From Adiantum capillus-veneris (Eukaryota; Streptophyta; Polypodiopsida; Polypodiales; Pteridaceae), in NCBI GenBank assembly GCA_014529385.2, contig CM043956.1, forward strand, positions 66,452,281 to 66,516,280: 64,000 nt of DNA, in the 5' to 3' direction. Below the pieces are notes generated by a model, which saw only the letters and a list, made by a program, of their open reading frames with translations, was not told where the DNA came from and did not search any database. Made by a program: the position numbers and the translations under genes. Shown here in pieces: positions 30,641-42,559 of the stretch (positions within the stretch are counted from its first letter, which is position 1; the number at the start of each line of letters is the position of its first letter).

Positions 30641-32638
30641 TGTCGAGAAATTTGCCGTCTTGCCAGGAAAGCATCGGGCTTATGGCTGTGAGAGTTTGTG
30701 AGAGAACTCAACAAAAACTATATGAAGGAGTTAAACCATAGATGCCATGAAGACTAGGGTTTGGAAAGAAGTGCAATCAAAGAAGACTCACTCTTTCTCT
30801 CTTGCACTCACACACAAAAAAGATAATGTCAAAACAATACGAAGATGAAAACATCAAGGCTATGGTCATATCGTATCATGGGTAATATGAAAGGGTTAAT
30901 AGATAAGTTAATGGCATTCAATCTTGGCTGACCAAATTGGCTACGAATTGTTCTTTGGAATTGTAGTTTTGTGCTTACCATAATATATATATTTTGTCTA
31001 GTGATTGGGATTAATTGTGTGTACAAATCCTCTTGGTTCATAGGAAGATAACTACGCTTACGTCAAAAGAAAAGTTATAGTCGATGAGAGGTAGTATGAT
31101 GGGATCCGGTGATAGAAGTATTTCATTAAGCCTTTCTAGGCCAAAGAGAAATACTTTACGTTGTTGGAAGTGTGTTTTACGGCTAATCCATACGTTAATT
31201 CTAATAGATCGTACAGACTGAAAGCGATAGAAATGATCATCATGTGGGTTATTCATCTAGGATAGTACGTGAGAAATGTAGATATGAGAGAAGTGAAGAG
31301 ATGAGAAGTTTCCCTCCCAAGCCCTATTCTTGCCCGTAGGCAATAAGGATACTGCGGGGAGAGATGTACCTGTAGCAAGGAGAACCTAAAATTTGTAGAG
31401 AGGATGAATTACTAAGAGTGAGAGAAATAGGTTTGGTTAAGGAGATGAGATTAGATATATATATATGTTGGGTTATAGATGAAAAAGAAAACAACAAGAA
31501 ATCCAGAAAAAATCAATGTAGAACACATCTTACTTGACAAACCCTTCGGCACCATTATTGATGGAGAGAGAAGAAGAGGGGAGAATTCAACTTTGATTGA
31601 TACGCCAAGTCCATGCCCTTCTTTGATTAGAGTTGATCTTCCAAGGATAGCATGCAAGGATGGCTAGTCTTCCTCTAGGAGAAAGTGTAGGCTTAGGCTT
31701 ATGTTAATGGCTAAGTACAATTAGGCATTACTACTCACTCCCTCAAGAATTCCTCTCATCAATGGCTTGACTGCTTGAGTTCCTTTTCAAGGAAGAAGAG
31801 GTCTCCTTTTATAGGTGAAGGGAATCCCCAAGGGTTTACATAAGAAGAGAGGAGCCAGTGTGAACAAGAATTGGAAAAGTTGGAAATGAGCTGTCTCTGC
31901 ATGATGTGGGCAGACTAGGGTCCAGTATTTTGATCATATCTCCTCAACCGTGGCTCCAAATAAAAAAGTAAAAATATGGAAAAAAACTTCAGCCCATTAG
32001 CTACGATTTTCATTTTAAAATTATTTTGCAATTCGGATTGGAATCTTGTGTAAAAATTTCATCAAAATAGGGTTCATTTCTGGCAGCAAAAGTCTTTCTA
32101 TGGTCCCTTTAGCCTAGACTTTCATTTGATTCCAAAGGAAACCTCATGCCATATGAAAGCATGACATTGCTCTTTGATAAAGTTTTGTAATCATGCTTGC
32201 AATAATGCATTAAAATAAGTGTATCTTTGAAATCATGCCACCTAGTGTCCCACTAGGATTTGATTCCCTCCTAGTAGCTATTTAAAAAGAAATATTAGAA
32301 AAATATGAAAAATACATAGAATATATATATATTAGAGTTTACGCTAGTCATAGGATCTAACTAGGGTGTGAGATGATAATGAGAAGGTAGAAATAAAGAA
32401 TCAATTCTTTTTGCCCCAAGTTAAAGAGGCGGAGCTATTGATGCTTTTCCCATAGTATTTTCTGATGGTGAAGTAAGAATAGGTTACCCTTGAGAAAAAT
32501 AATAGGATGAGATAGAAGGCTTATTATTATACTTAAATATGCATATGTACATTATAGGAAATATAATTATGTATCTAAAAAATTACAAGATAGATCTTGT
32601 AGCATGCGTTCCCACTATGTACGTGTCACAGCACGACA
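30641..32638 (-). repeat. Y1 right LTR (5' LTR of the minus-strand element, 1998 bp)
   Basis: TGTCG...CGACA ends; matches the two segments of the left LTR. A minus-strand TATA-like cctataaaagg lies near 31807-31818, giving a U3 of about 0.8 kb. Y2 has a shorter relative of this LTR at 60021-61113. No gene. Confidence 0.95.
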
Positions 32639-32642
32639 ACGC

Positions 32643-33240
32643 CTGTATTTCTACTTAGACAAAAATCGAAAGCCTTATCTGTTTTGAAACAATTCCACAA
32701 GGCTGCGGAACTTCAAACCGGTCGTCGCCTTAAGAATCTTCGTAGTGAGAATGGAGGCGAATATGTTTCTCGAGAGTTTGTGAGTTACTGTGCTGATAGT
32801 GGAATTCATCATGAATACACTATTCCATATTTGCCTCAACAGAACAGCGTTGCTGAACGAAAGAATCGCACTATTCTCAATGCTGTAAGATGTATGCTGA
32901 TTCATTCTGACTTATCTCGTGTTTTCTGGGCTGAAGCTACTTTGACAGCAGTATTTATTCAGAATCAGCTTCCTACTACTACACCCTCTGGTAAGATACC
33001 CATCACAGCATGGACAGGTGACATTCCTTCTGTATCTCATTTTCGAACCTTTGGATGTATTGCTTATATTCATGTTCCCAAAGAAACACGAACAAAGCGT
33101 GATGCTCCTGGTATTAAAGATATTTTTATTGGATATTATGACACTTCCAAAGGCTACAAACTCTATGACCCTTCCTTCAAGAAAGTAATTGTGAATCGTG
33201 ATGCTACTTTTAACGAACAGCTTATGGGAGGCTCATGAAC
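32643..33240 (+). CDS. X1 integrase, part right of the Y1 insertion
   Basis: The plus-strand frame resumes with AAELQTGRRLKNLRSENGGE, YTIPYLPQQNSVAERKNRTI and AEATLTAVFIQNQLPTTTPS, then FRTFGCIAYIHVPKETRTKR. These are the second half of the copia integrase core and the following domain. The upstream part is at 16140-16248. Confidence 0.92.
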
Positions 33241-33499
33241 CATGGATGATTCTAATGATACTAAATCATTGCTTCAGGCTTTTCAATTTCTTTCAGATGA
33301 TGAAACTCTTCCTATAGAGCAACTTTACTCTTCATAGCCATCCATTCCGAATGTTTCCAATGATGATATTGATATTTTCGTTGATCTTCCTATTGATTTT
33401 GAACATGCCTCATGTCATGTTTATGATGACGATATTGCTGATAATGATTTTTCTTCTTATGACGAAGCTATCTCTTATAATCTTGTTACTCATGATCCC

Positions 33500-34450
33500 G
33501 TTACTTATGAAGAAGCTATCTCTTCACCACGAAAGGATCAATGGCAAGAGGCTATGGAAACAGAGTACGATTCTCTTATCTCTAAAGGTACATGGATACT
33601 AATTGAATTACCTCCTGGTCGTACAACTATTAAATGTAAGTGGGTGTATAAGACAAAAGTAAAAGCAGATGGATCTTTTGACAAGTTCAAGGCGCGTTTA
33701 GTTGCAAAAGGTTACTCCCAAGTAGCTGATGTTGATTATCAAGAGACTTTTTCACCAGTTGTTCGCATTACAAGTGTTCGAGTTTTATTAGCATTTTCTA
33801 TTCAATTTGATTTAGAAGGTCATCAAATGGATGTGCAAACTGCTTTTCTTAATGGTGACTTGGAAGAAGAAATTTATATGGAACAACCAGAAGGGTTTGT
33901 TATTCCAGGTAAAGAAGACCTTGTTGCTCAACTCCATAAGGCACTATATGGTCTCAAACAAGCTTCGCGAGCCTGGTATACAAAATTTGATCTTTTTCTC
34001 ACCTCTAAAGGATTCATCTCTTGCTCTTCACACCCCAACTTATACATAAAACGCCAAGGTAGCAGTTTTGTGATTCTTGCTCTTTATGTGGATGATACCA
34101 TCCTTGTTTCCAATGATTTGGGATTTCTTCAGCAAGTGAAAAAGTCATTGTCTTCTACATTTGATATGGTGGATCTTAGAGAGATTCACTCGTGTCTTGG
34201 CATTCAAATCCAACGGAACCCTACAAAAGGTATTTTATTCCTTCGACAGTCAAAGTTTATTGCAGATACTATTCAAAAATTTGGTGTGGAATCTACACAT
34301 TCAACCAACACACCTTGTCTTGCGAGCTCTACGAAGAACACTTCTGACAATGGCGGTCAACTTGTCACAAATCAACCTTATGGTAACTTGATTGGATGTC
34401 TTCAGTTTTTTGGCATGAACACTCGGCCTGATATTCTGTTTGATTGCTGC
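33500..34450 (+). CDS. X1 copia reverse transcriptase
   Basis: The frame carries the canonical copia RT blocks: KCKWVYKTKVKADGSFDKFK, RLVAKGYSQVADVDYQETFS, MDVQTAFLNGDLEEEIYMEQ, KALYGLKQASRAWY and the catalytic loop ALYVDDTILVS near 34078-34110. It is open and well kept over most of the domain. X3 carries an older minus-strand relative. Confidence 0.95.
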
Positions 34451-34459
34451 TAATTATCT

Positions 34460-35168
34460 TGGACAACATCTTTCATGTCCTTCTCTTAAGCATTGGTCTG
34501 CTACAAAGCGTGTATTGAAATACTTGAAAGGCACTACAGATTTTGGTTTAGTCTATCGACGACAACTCACATCAGATTCTATGCAATCTCTTTCTCTTTT
34601 GGGTTACACAAATGCAGACTGGGCAAGCTCACATTTATCTATGCGATCTACTAGTGGAAATTGCTTCTTTATAAATGGTTGTCTTGTTTCTTGGATTAGC
34701 AAGAAACAACGTTGTGTTGCAGTTTCTACGACTGAGTCAGAATATGTTGCGGCATCACTTGCAGCTCGTGAGTTGATTTGGCTTCGACAAATGCTGGTTG
34801 ATATTGGTCACTCTCCTATTTCCAGCACACCCTTGCAGTGTGACAACCAAATTGCTATTAGTCTTGCAAAAGACTATGTTCAACATAATAAGTCAAAGCA
34901 CATTGCTGTCCATTATCATTATGTGAGGTATGAAGTACGCAAAGGAACCATTATGGTTGAACATTGTCCAAGTGACCAGATGATTGCAGACATTTTGACC
35001 AAAGGCCTCAACGAGTCACGTTTCATCGTCTTGTGCTCTGAGCTTGGAGTTGCTTCAACCTCACTCTTTCTAGATTACCTTCTTTGTTATTGTAATAGCT
35101 TTGTACATATGACATTGCAATATTTTAGGTACCATGCACTATGCACACTCCACATTTGCACATTGTGA
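34460..35168 (+). CDS. X1 copia RNase H
   Basis: Blocks: LSCPSLKHWSATKRVLKYLK, SMRSTSGNCFFINGCLVSWI, SKKQRCVAVSTTESEYVAAS, LQCDNQIAISLAKDYVQHNK and HIAVHYHYVR. It ends about 160 bp before the PPT. The last part of the frame is not conserved domain. Confidence 0.93.
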
Positions 35169-35315
35169 TCTCTGAGTCACTTGAATATTTGTACATAGAT
35201 GTAGAACTCACTTTCACATCATCATTGCTGGTTCATATTTTCACATTGTATAGGGGCTTGGGTTTTTCCCTTGAACTCCCCAAGGGTTTTTTCATCCAAA
35301 GATAGAGCGCTTTGT

Positions 35316-35326
35316 TTGAGTGGGGG
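35316..35326 (+). promoter_or_regulatory. X1 polypurine tract
   Basis: tgagtgggggtg lies immediately before the 3' LTR. Confidence 0.85.
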
Positions 35327-35469
35327 TGTTGGAGCCATATATGGCTCACTCTACTCAACTTGGTCTCACCTATATATTTATATCTTGTCCTCAATATGAA
35401 TCAGCCTTTGGGAGCGTATATGGTGTTTCTCTTGTCTCGTCTCTCTCTCTTTCTCTCTACATCTCAACA
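35327..35469 (+). repeat. X1 3' LTR (143 bp)
   Basis: Pairs with 13542-13684; followed by the target-duplication copy gaatc. Confidence 0.95.
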
Positions 35470-35474
35470 GAATC

Positions 35475-36150
35475 TTACCCAGAATATAGCCTTCACAAAC
35501 ATGTTTGATAGGTGATTCAAGAGCCGGCAAAGAAGCAACCATATTAGATTTCTGCAAACACAACAAACTAGCAAAATTCAGATGTTCAAAACGTGCATGC
35601 CAAAGTTTTGCATTTGAAATAGCCCTTGAATCTGCAACAGCATTTGCTGAATTCTATCCACACTTGTCATACAAAGTGATCTTATACAGCCCACGGTACA
35701 AAAGACCAGATGCAACAATTTCATCACCAAAACTGAGATCATGAATTGTACATCTGTCATCCACAAATTTGACTACAAGTCCAAGTCTAGCAAGTACGGA
35801 TATAGATAAGAGATTCTTCTTGATCCCAGGTACATAAAGTGCATCAACAAGTGTGAAAGAATTTCCATTTGCAGTAGTAAGCACAATCCTTCCAACTCCC
35901 TGAACCGGATAAGAGGCATTGTTTGCGAGACAGACTGAATTCCCATGAGAGACAGACTCGAGAGAGGTAAATAATTCCCGATGTGAGGTAATGTGCTTTG
36001 TAGCACCACTGTTGAAATACCACACATGTAAATCTGCAGCGATTGACAAGAATGCATCATGGACAGCAGGATTGTAAGTGCACTCTATGCTAAAAGCCCA
36101 TTCTACATCAACATCAGCATCACACTCTCCTTTCACAGAAGACTCAACAA
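35475..36150 (-). pseudogene. W1 protease and GAG-pre-integrase zinc region
   Basis: Minus-strand blocks in order: HVWYFNSGATKHITSH (aspartic protease region), VQGVGRIVLTTANGNSFTLV, LYVPGIKKNLLSISVLARLG and a zinc-domain stretch ending at the X1 insertion. W2 has the same set at about 58100-58667. The region is recognisable and broken. Confidence 0.85.
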
Positions 36151-37109
36151 TGGCTGCATTTGTAGTGGAACCAGCATTTGCAGTGGAACCACCCCCTTTC
36201 TTCTTAGCCTCTTTGGACTTCAACTTAGGACACGACTTGATCAAGTGATCAGTAGCTTTACAATAATGGCAACACATCTTCTTTTTGCCCTTATCACTAG
36301 AGTTGCCAAACGAAGTGCTGCCAGCAGAAGCATTAGGAACAGAAGTTTTGCCACTTGCAGCAGAACCATAAGAAGTGGTTGAATTATTGTTACCACCCTT
36401 TCTTTGAGAAGCAATAAAATCATGTTCCAATTGCACGCTGCCTAGTCCCGTTTTTTATAGAAAGTGACTCTTGCAACAACAATGTGCTTAATGCATCAAA
36501 CTTGACAACTTCAGGATTTCTTTGGGTCATAAGTCTCCAAGTACTAGCAAAAGTCTGGTAAGGCATCAAGAACACTCTGCACAAGGAAACTGTTTGAAAT
36601 GACTTCACCTGCAGAAATAAGTTGCTCGTTGATATCCTTGACACTAGCAAGAAAAGTGTCCATTTCATCTTCCTCATGGATAATCTTTGACTCCACCTCT
36701 TTACGCAGCAAAGCAATTTTAGCCCCATTACGACTTTCATAAAGAGCAACCAAAATATCCCAAGACTGTTTTGCAGATTTTGTTGAATGGATGTGAGGAA
36801 CAATGGTGTGCTTCACAAAAAATGCAATCAATGTATGAGCCTGCGCATCCTTTACATCCCAATGAGCTTGTTCTGCCGTAGGCAAACAACTCTAATAGCT
36901 GCAATCCTTGCAGCAAGACCTGCAACATTCTCAAGATCGCCTACATCCTCAGAACGAGGACGTACATCAATGCCCTGCACAATATTCCAGACGCCCTTTG
37001 ACACAAGAACGTGTTGCATCATATAAGCCCACATAGGATAATTGTCCCCATCCAACCTGTCCTCAACAGCAAACATCTTGAACACATCTGTGTTGTTATT
37101 GTTATCCAT
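36150..37109 (-). pseudogene. W1 gag
   Basis: The reading starts at the ATG at 37109 (MDNNNNTDVFKMFAVEDRLD), with DGDNYPMWAYMMQHVLVSKG, VPHIHSTKSAKQSWDILVAL and SKIIHEEDEMDTFLASVKDI, typical of copia UBN2 Gag. Near the end is a knuckle CCHYCKATDHLIKSC at about 36235-36279 followed by a Lys-rich stretch. Recognisable throughout, with a few breaks. Confidence 0.85.
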
Positions 37110-37457
37110 GGTAAATACTGCACCTGATGTGAAAATTGCCCGAAAATAGAAGAAATGGAGCGGGAACAACACGTGCTATATAGCACAAACCATAGAAGAC
37201 TATAAGACACCTGTTATGCAGAAAATGGCACTGACAGAAATTCTGCACAAAATGATGAAATTACCTGTGCAGACCTGCCTGTAGTGGAAACGGAGGCCAA
37301 AATGAGGTCCAATTAAAAATTTGAGCAGACTAAGCTCTACGAGCACTCCCGTAATATTTGTCAACCTACGAAGGCTCGCCAAAGCTCATTGAAATTGGAG
37401 AAAGTGAGCAGGCGTATACTAGAGTTGCTGGCGACGGAGCCCGGGAGGACGCAACCT
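37110..37457 (-). other. W1 untranslated leader
   Basis: About 350 bp between the gag start and the PBS. The same leader is present in W2 up to 60020. No gene. Confidence 0.75.
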
Positions 37458-37471
37458 TCTCTGATAACAAT
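37458..37471 (-). promoter_or_regulatory. W1 primer-binding site
   Basis: On the minus strand ttgttatcagagaa lies beside the LTR and resembles the initiator tRNA-Met complement with small differences. Confidence 0.7.
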
Positions 37472-37698
37472 TGTTGGAATTAGGGTTGCAAAGAAGCGCA
37501 CACATCTTGGATAAGACGAAGGAAGCTCAAGGCACACAATACAGAGTGTGTTACTTAGTATGCAATGGAAAGATAGATAGCACTAGAGTGATGGGTGTAT
37601 ATACAATGCTCGGAGGAAAAAAACTCCTAAAGAGGGAAAAAATGCCCCGGCGGTCCTAGTGTGTTCACACACATCACTACCACATGTATATGGTAACA
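37472..37698 (-). repeat. W1 right LTR (5' LTR)
   Basis: 227 bp, TGTTGG...GTAACA, with the target duplication tttac at 37699-37703. Confidence 0.93.
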
Positions 37699-38100
37699 TT
37701 TACTTTTGAGCCCAGAGACAAGATTTTGAATTTTCGAGCTTGTACAAGGTTAGGACAACATAATACAAGGCCACTGGTCAAGTTTGGGTTCCATCGGATC
37801 CAAATTGGTACATGTTAACTCAATTTCTAGGTTGCAGATTAGTCCTTTAGCTCTTTCCAAGGGTAGAATTTGAAAATCTCATTTATTGACTCACTTAGCT
37901 CATATTGAAGTGATATACATAGACCAATCGCAATAGTTAGCAAAATTTGTATAGTCTTTGAAAGAAAATTGCTAACTTGGTTAAAAATGACACATGAATT
38001 AGGTTGCAGGCAAAGAATTGAGAGTTTGATAGGAGATGCATTTAAGTCAAGTGGAAAAGTGGATAACAAAAGTGTATATGAACCTTAGATCTGGTCATAT
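37699..38100. repeat. Continuation of the 273-bp repeat array
   Basis: The sequence right of W1 begins tttacttttgagc, as do the units left of W1, and shows further shared words (caagg, ggtcaag, ggatccaaattgg) in unit order. It fades into the non-coding start of V. Confidence 0.55.
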
Positions 38101-38168
38101 ACTAGCAAATCAAGGCATATTTGGAGAGACCACTAACAGAGTATCCACCAAAGAGAGTGTGAATCAAG

Positions 38169-38760
38169 GTGATCACTTGGGTACTATCTTTGAAGAAGTC
38201 TCAGACATTTATTGAGACTCAACATATGAAATTTCTTCCTATTCGACTCAATCAAGAGCCGGAACAACAGTGCGCTATAAGCGCATACTCACCTTTTATA
38301 AGACTAATGGCCATGGAGCTCAGGTTTACCTGGATCCTAATGAGGAGTATGCCATTCTCATTGATGACCATGACATAGAGTTTGAAGAGGAAATCAAGGC
38401 AAACAAACAAGGGAAAATATATATGGATAAAAACGGGACTTAGTATATAAAGGTTGAAAATCCTAATGTGATAGACAAATGGGGGTTAGAAGTGAAAACC
38501 ATAATTCCAGATATGGCAGCAAAATAAGTTCCACCGACTTTAGAATTTGAGGGATATGATAAAGTTGATATGAAAACTTTGAAACGTCTTAGCACGGATA
38601 ATCCTAGGATCGGAGTTTATTGTTCGGAGGATAGGAACGTCAAGGATCTTTTATGGACCTCTCATGCCAAATTAGGGTTGTTTAACACCCATGAAGATCA
38701 TCTATATCTTCAAAATCAAAGACAAGGGTTCAAAAAATCTACCAGTTTACCCATTTAGGG
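38169..38760 (+). pseudogene. V pre-gag coding remnant
   Basis: Several plus-strand frames encode hydrophilic peptide (DPNEEYAILIDDHDIEFEEE, LKRLSTDNPRIGVYCSEDRN). I do not recognise a domain. The position before gag fits the N-terminal Gag extension or extra ORF of large gypsy elements. Confidence 0.45.
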
Positions 38761-38939
38761 ATTTTTATAACAATAACTTTGTTATGATGAGTCCTGAGGA
38801 GGTAGAATAGACCAAATACCAAGGGTACTCTAGAAATTATTCCAAGAGAGGAACTCTGTGAAAGATATTTTGGGAGCAATGGTAGAAAACTCAAACCCAC
38901 TTCATCACGAAGAAAACCGAGTGGCATTAAAGCCAACAG

Positions 38940-40620
38940 TCCAGTGCTACACGAGTCATTATTTCCAACAGATTGGTTTGAAGGACTCGAGATGAGACCA
39001 ATTGCCAGAAGAGTTGGAGCTGAGCCAAACAGATGTGTTAGACCAGTTGATTTTCAAAAATGGATCAGAAAATATAGTGGATCTCGGGATCCATATGACC
39101 ACTTAGCAAGCTTGAAGCAAGTTCTAAGAGCAGAACACATATTTGATTTCCACAATCAATTTGAGGAATTTGGCAGACTTTAGAAGGAAAAGTTTTGACA
39201 TGGTTCTAAAACATTCCGCCAAGCTCAATCATGGATCTACATAAATTAGCTCAAGGATTTGTAGCTGCATGTTCCAAAATTGGGCTCAAACATAATACGG
39301 TAGCTCAAATCTATAGCTTCAAACTGATACAAGGTGAGTCTATTAGGGATTGGGCAACTACGATGAAACAGTATATTGCAAGATGCCCGGAATTAGAAAT
39401 ACCAGTAGAAGAAAGATTGGTGTCATTAATTTTAAAGGGATTGCTAAACAAATAACTTCATGCTATATTGTATACAAAGAAGAATATGACCCTAGAAGAG
39501 TGTGTATCAGATGCTATTGACTTGGAAAATAACATCCACAAAACCAACACAAGTGGGAACAGCTACTGCAGCACCACTTACAGCCATAGAAGACATGTTC
39601 AAAAGGATGAAAGAAATGATGAATAATATGCAAAAAGCACTTATGAGAGGACCAGGGCAAGGGACACCTCAACAGGAACAAGGGATTAGGTCGCAAAAAT
39701 GGTGTGCTATTGAGGGTAAATGGACCAACCATGAGACCAATGAGTGCTATTACCGACCAAAGTACGATGGAAATGTTCAATATGTGCCGATGAGGCCACA
39801 ATGACAACCCATGTACAAATATCAGCCTAATATGGTCCCATCACAAATAACACCGATGGGTATGGAAAGACCACAACGATTGTTGGGTCAACAACCTCCA
39901 TATCCTGGACATAATGCAGTGCCTGTAGAGTACATCCATTCAGAACGAGTCATAGATGAACAAGCACTAGTGCCTGTTACACCTTATGTTGAGCCTAGCC
40001 CATCTACATTATTGGTAGAAGGGGAGTGGTATAATTCACATCCACCTTCAATGGAAGAACCTGTGACTTATGATACACAAGAGCTTACATCGATGTACTA
40101 TGTAGCTAATCAAGGTGTTAGACCTCCAATGGTAAGACCTATAATTAAGCCAAGGACTGGAAACTTCCATAATTGTGGTGCAGATGATCATTGGAAAAAT
40201 AAATTCCTAGAACCTGACAAGAACATTAAGCTAGTTGAAGATTTTTGTACAGAATGTTGGAAAAAGGGTGGACACTTCCTGCAAGACTGTCCAAAGAATC
40301 CGTTAAACAAGGAAAAAGCAGTGGTGAATGTATTCCAAGTGATACCTAGTAGCTCTTTAAAAAGTGAACCTATTATTCCAATCAAGGTAATCACTATAGC
40401 CCAGGCTAAGAAAAAGAAACATAGCTCCTCTGATGAATCGGAGAATACTAAAATTTTCTCTCGAAAGACCAATAAAAGAAGAAGTGAAAGGTATGAGATG
40501 AGAAAACAAAAACAAAAGGATGAAATTGAAGAAAAAGCCAAGAAACTAGTCCAAGAAAAAATGAAAGAAAGTGGGAGGGGAATCAAGGAAACCACAATGA
40601 ATATGAAGGGTCAATTTTGG
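38940..40620 (+). pseudogene. V gag
   Basis: Gag blocks FQKWIRKYSGSRDPYDHLAS, QVLRAEHIFDFHNQFEEFGR and YSFKLIQGESIRDWATTMKQ are followed by a long linker and knuckle-like words (FHNCGADDHWKNKF, FCTECWKKGGHFLQDC) at about 40170-40290, then a Lys/Glu-rich stretch. Old and broken. Confidence 0.75.
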
Positions 40621-41374
40621 TAGACAAGTTTTTTGAGCCAATCAATGTAGCCTTGGAAGCTTTCCAAGTGGGAGTTAAAGCAGGCCAAAACATGGAAAAC
40701 AAATGAAAAACTATTCTTTGCCAAACATGGAAGCAACTAAGCTTGAAGCTTATCAAAATTTGGTAAGAATTACTCAAGAGATGTTGGAAAAACAAAATCC
40801 CAGGCTTGAGAGTATAGCAAAACCGGAGGATCTTGTGATAGAAACCAATAAAGAGAAATCCAAAGTGGTGGTAGAACCCCACCTTGAAACTAAAGAGCAA
40901 AAATTCATAGTGCCTGACAGTGAAGATGCTTAAGATGGAATTCCATTCTTGGAGGAAGACTCACCAGGACAGTTATGGGAAAAAGTAAGAGAGATTAATG
41001 ATGGGAGCATAACTTTGAAGTCATCTCCTATAGAGGAATTTTGTTAGACAATTTACCTCCTGATATGGACAATGATATCCAATCCTTGTATAGGGATTGT
41101 GGATCTGAAGGATCAGGAATGTCTAAACAAATGACTCTAAAAACACTACCCTCTTACTTAGGAGACAACGAGGATGAGTCCATAGTGTGCAAAACCACAT
41201 AGGTAAAAAGAGCAGAACAGACCCTTGAGGTGGATAACATCCATTCAATCATGTCAACAAACATTCAATGTACTCTTACCTTGGGAGAACTGCTAAAAAT
41301 CAGACCATATTTATGGAATGATTTACATAGAACTTTAGAGAAGGTGGAGATAACAGGGCTAATCGCAATTTTTT

Positions 41375-41870
41375 TTGGATAAACTGAAACATGAAATGGA
41401 TAACAAGGAGATTAGATCCGTCCCTACGAATAAAGTCAGAGAATACTACGAAGGGGAAGAAGGAAACATAACCCTTCCTGTGAGATATAATGATGTAGAA
41501 ACCATGGCAATACTAGACAGTGGGGCTGGTATAACCATAGCCATAAAAGCAGTATGGGAATCATGGGGAAAACCGGCCATTAGACAAACTTAAATGAAAT
41601 CACAATTGGCAGATGGACACATAGAAAAAACCCTAGGACTACTTGAAAAAGTGATAGTTAGGTCCTATGGAATTGATTATCAACATACTTTTGTGATAGT
41701 GGACTTTGGAAAGAAACTTAACTATGAAATCATCTTGGGAAGGCCATTCATGCGGCAAGTACATCTCATTCAAGATTGGGGAAACAATTACTTGTACTTA
41801 AAGCAAGTGGGATCAATTGCTTGTACTTGAAGCAAGTGGGATCAATCACAAGGGTTGATATGAAAGATCA
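41375..41870 (+). pseudogene. V aspartic protease
   Basis: EYYEGEEGNITLPVRYNDVE precedes the active-site block MAILDSGAGITI; QHTFVIVDFG, EIILGRPFMRQV and IQDWGNNYLYLK follow. A short duplicated phrase (ttgcttgtacttaaagcaag-like) lies at 41783-41850. Old and broken. Confidence 0.8.
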
Positions 41871-42559
41871 CACTTATAGTAGAGATGTACTGGAAACACC
41901 CATTAAAGGATCTGATCCAGTCTCTTCAGCTGAATCAAAGTTTCCATCTTGGTTAAACAAAGACTTACCTATTTGGATGTGTGAAGCCTCAGAAAACGGG
42001 AGTTTAAAACGAGAAGAATGTATCTTAGAAAGGGCTTGCATAGATGAAGCATATATACTTGAACCCTTTCTGGAACATTTGTTTGAGCCGTTTGAATGGA
42101 CTCGAATTTTGGCAACAATGGATGTGTGTGAAACTACGTCTATGCCTACTCAATTTTGCAATGAGAATGGTTAGGACATAGTTCCACATACAAATGATCT
42201 CAATCGTTCACATTGAAGATGAAGTTCAGGAACCCAAGGACTTACTAGCTATGATGCTACTGATGATTTTGAAGAACATTTAGCTACATATAATGATTCA
42301 GGGTCAGAAAAAGAACATGTTTGAGCTCAACTACTCCTACAATGAGGGGAGAAAAAGTTTTTTGAGTTTCCAAACTAGAAAACAAGAAGGTAGAAATGGT
42401 ATAGAAGAAAAAGAAACACAAAAAACTTGAAATGTAGACCTATGCCATCAGTTTATCAGAACATAATTATTGATGCAGATAGATGCACACGATAGAAAAC
42501 AGGGTGAGTCATATGAAGGACCTGAAAATGCAAAGAAAATAGACCTAGCTCAACTAGAA

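Larger units (their letters stand above)
16249..32638 (-). mobile_element. Y1: Ty3/gypsy element, minus strand, with long LTRs; hosts Z and a foldback MITE
   Basis: The left LTR is 16249-16807 plus 23454-24929 (about 2.03 kb without Z), the right LTR 30641-32638 (1998 bp). Both have TGTCG...CGACA ends. Read from right to left: 5' LTR, PBS, gag, protease, RT, RNase H, integrase part, PPT, 3' LTR, gypsy order. It splits the X1 integrase; the outer flanks do not show a clean target duplication. LTR divergence in the first 550 bp is about 4-5 percent by eye and lower further on. Integrase is present only in part and the element is broken. Confidence 0.93.
13542..35469 (+). mobile_element. X1: Ty1/copia element with short LTRs, plus strand, split by Y1
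   Basis: The LTRs are 143 bp each (13542-13684 and 35327-35469), both TGTTGGAGC...CTCAACA. Flanks gcatc (13537-13541) and gaatc (35470-35474) are a 5-bp target duplication with one difference; the unoccupied site in W2 near 58090 reads gcatc. Order is LTR, PBS, leader, gag, protease, integrase, RT, RNase H, PPT, LTR. The body is in 13685-16248 and 32639-35326; between them sits Y1. The LTRs differ at about 8 of 143 positions. The element is broken in a few places. X2 (61253 on) and X3 (about 52305-55235) are relatives. Confidence 0.95.
10600..37698 (-). mobile_element. W1: Ty1/copia element, minus strand, split by X1
   Basis: The two LTRs are 227 bp each (10600-10826 and 37472-37698). Both outer flanks carry tttac (10595-10599 and 37699-37703), a clean 5-bp target duplication. 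Read from right to left the order is LTR, PBS, gag, protease, integrase, RT, RNase H, PPT, LTR, which is copia order. The body lies in 10827-13541 and 35470-37471; the 21.9 kb between is X1 with its own insertions. By hand count the LTRs differ at about 16 of 227 positions (about 7 percent), so it is the oldest member of the clear nest. It is broken in several places. Confidence 0.93.
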
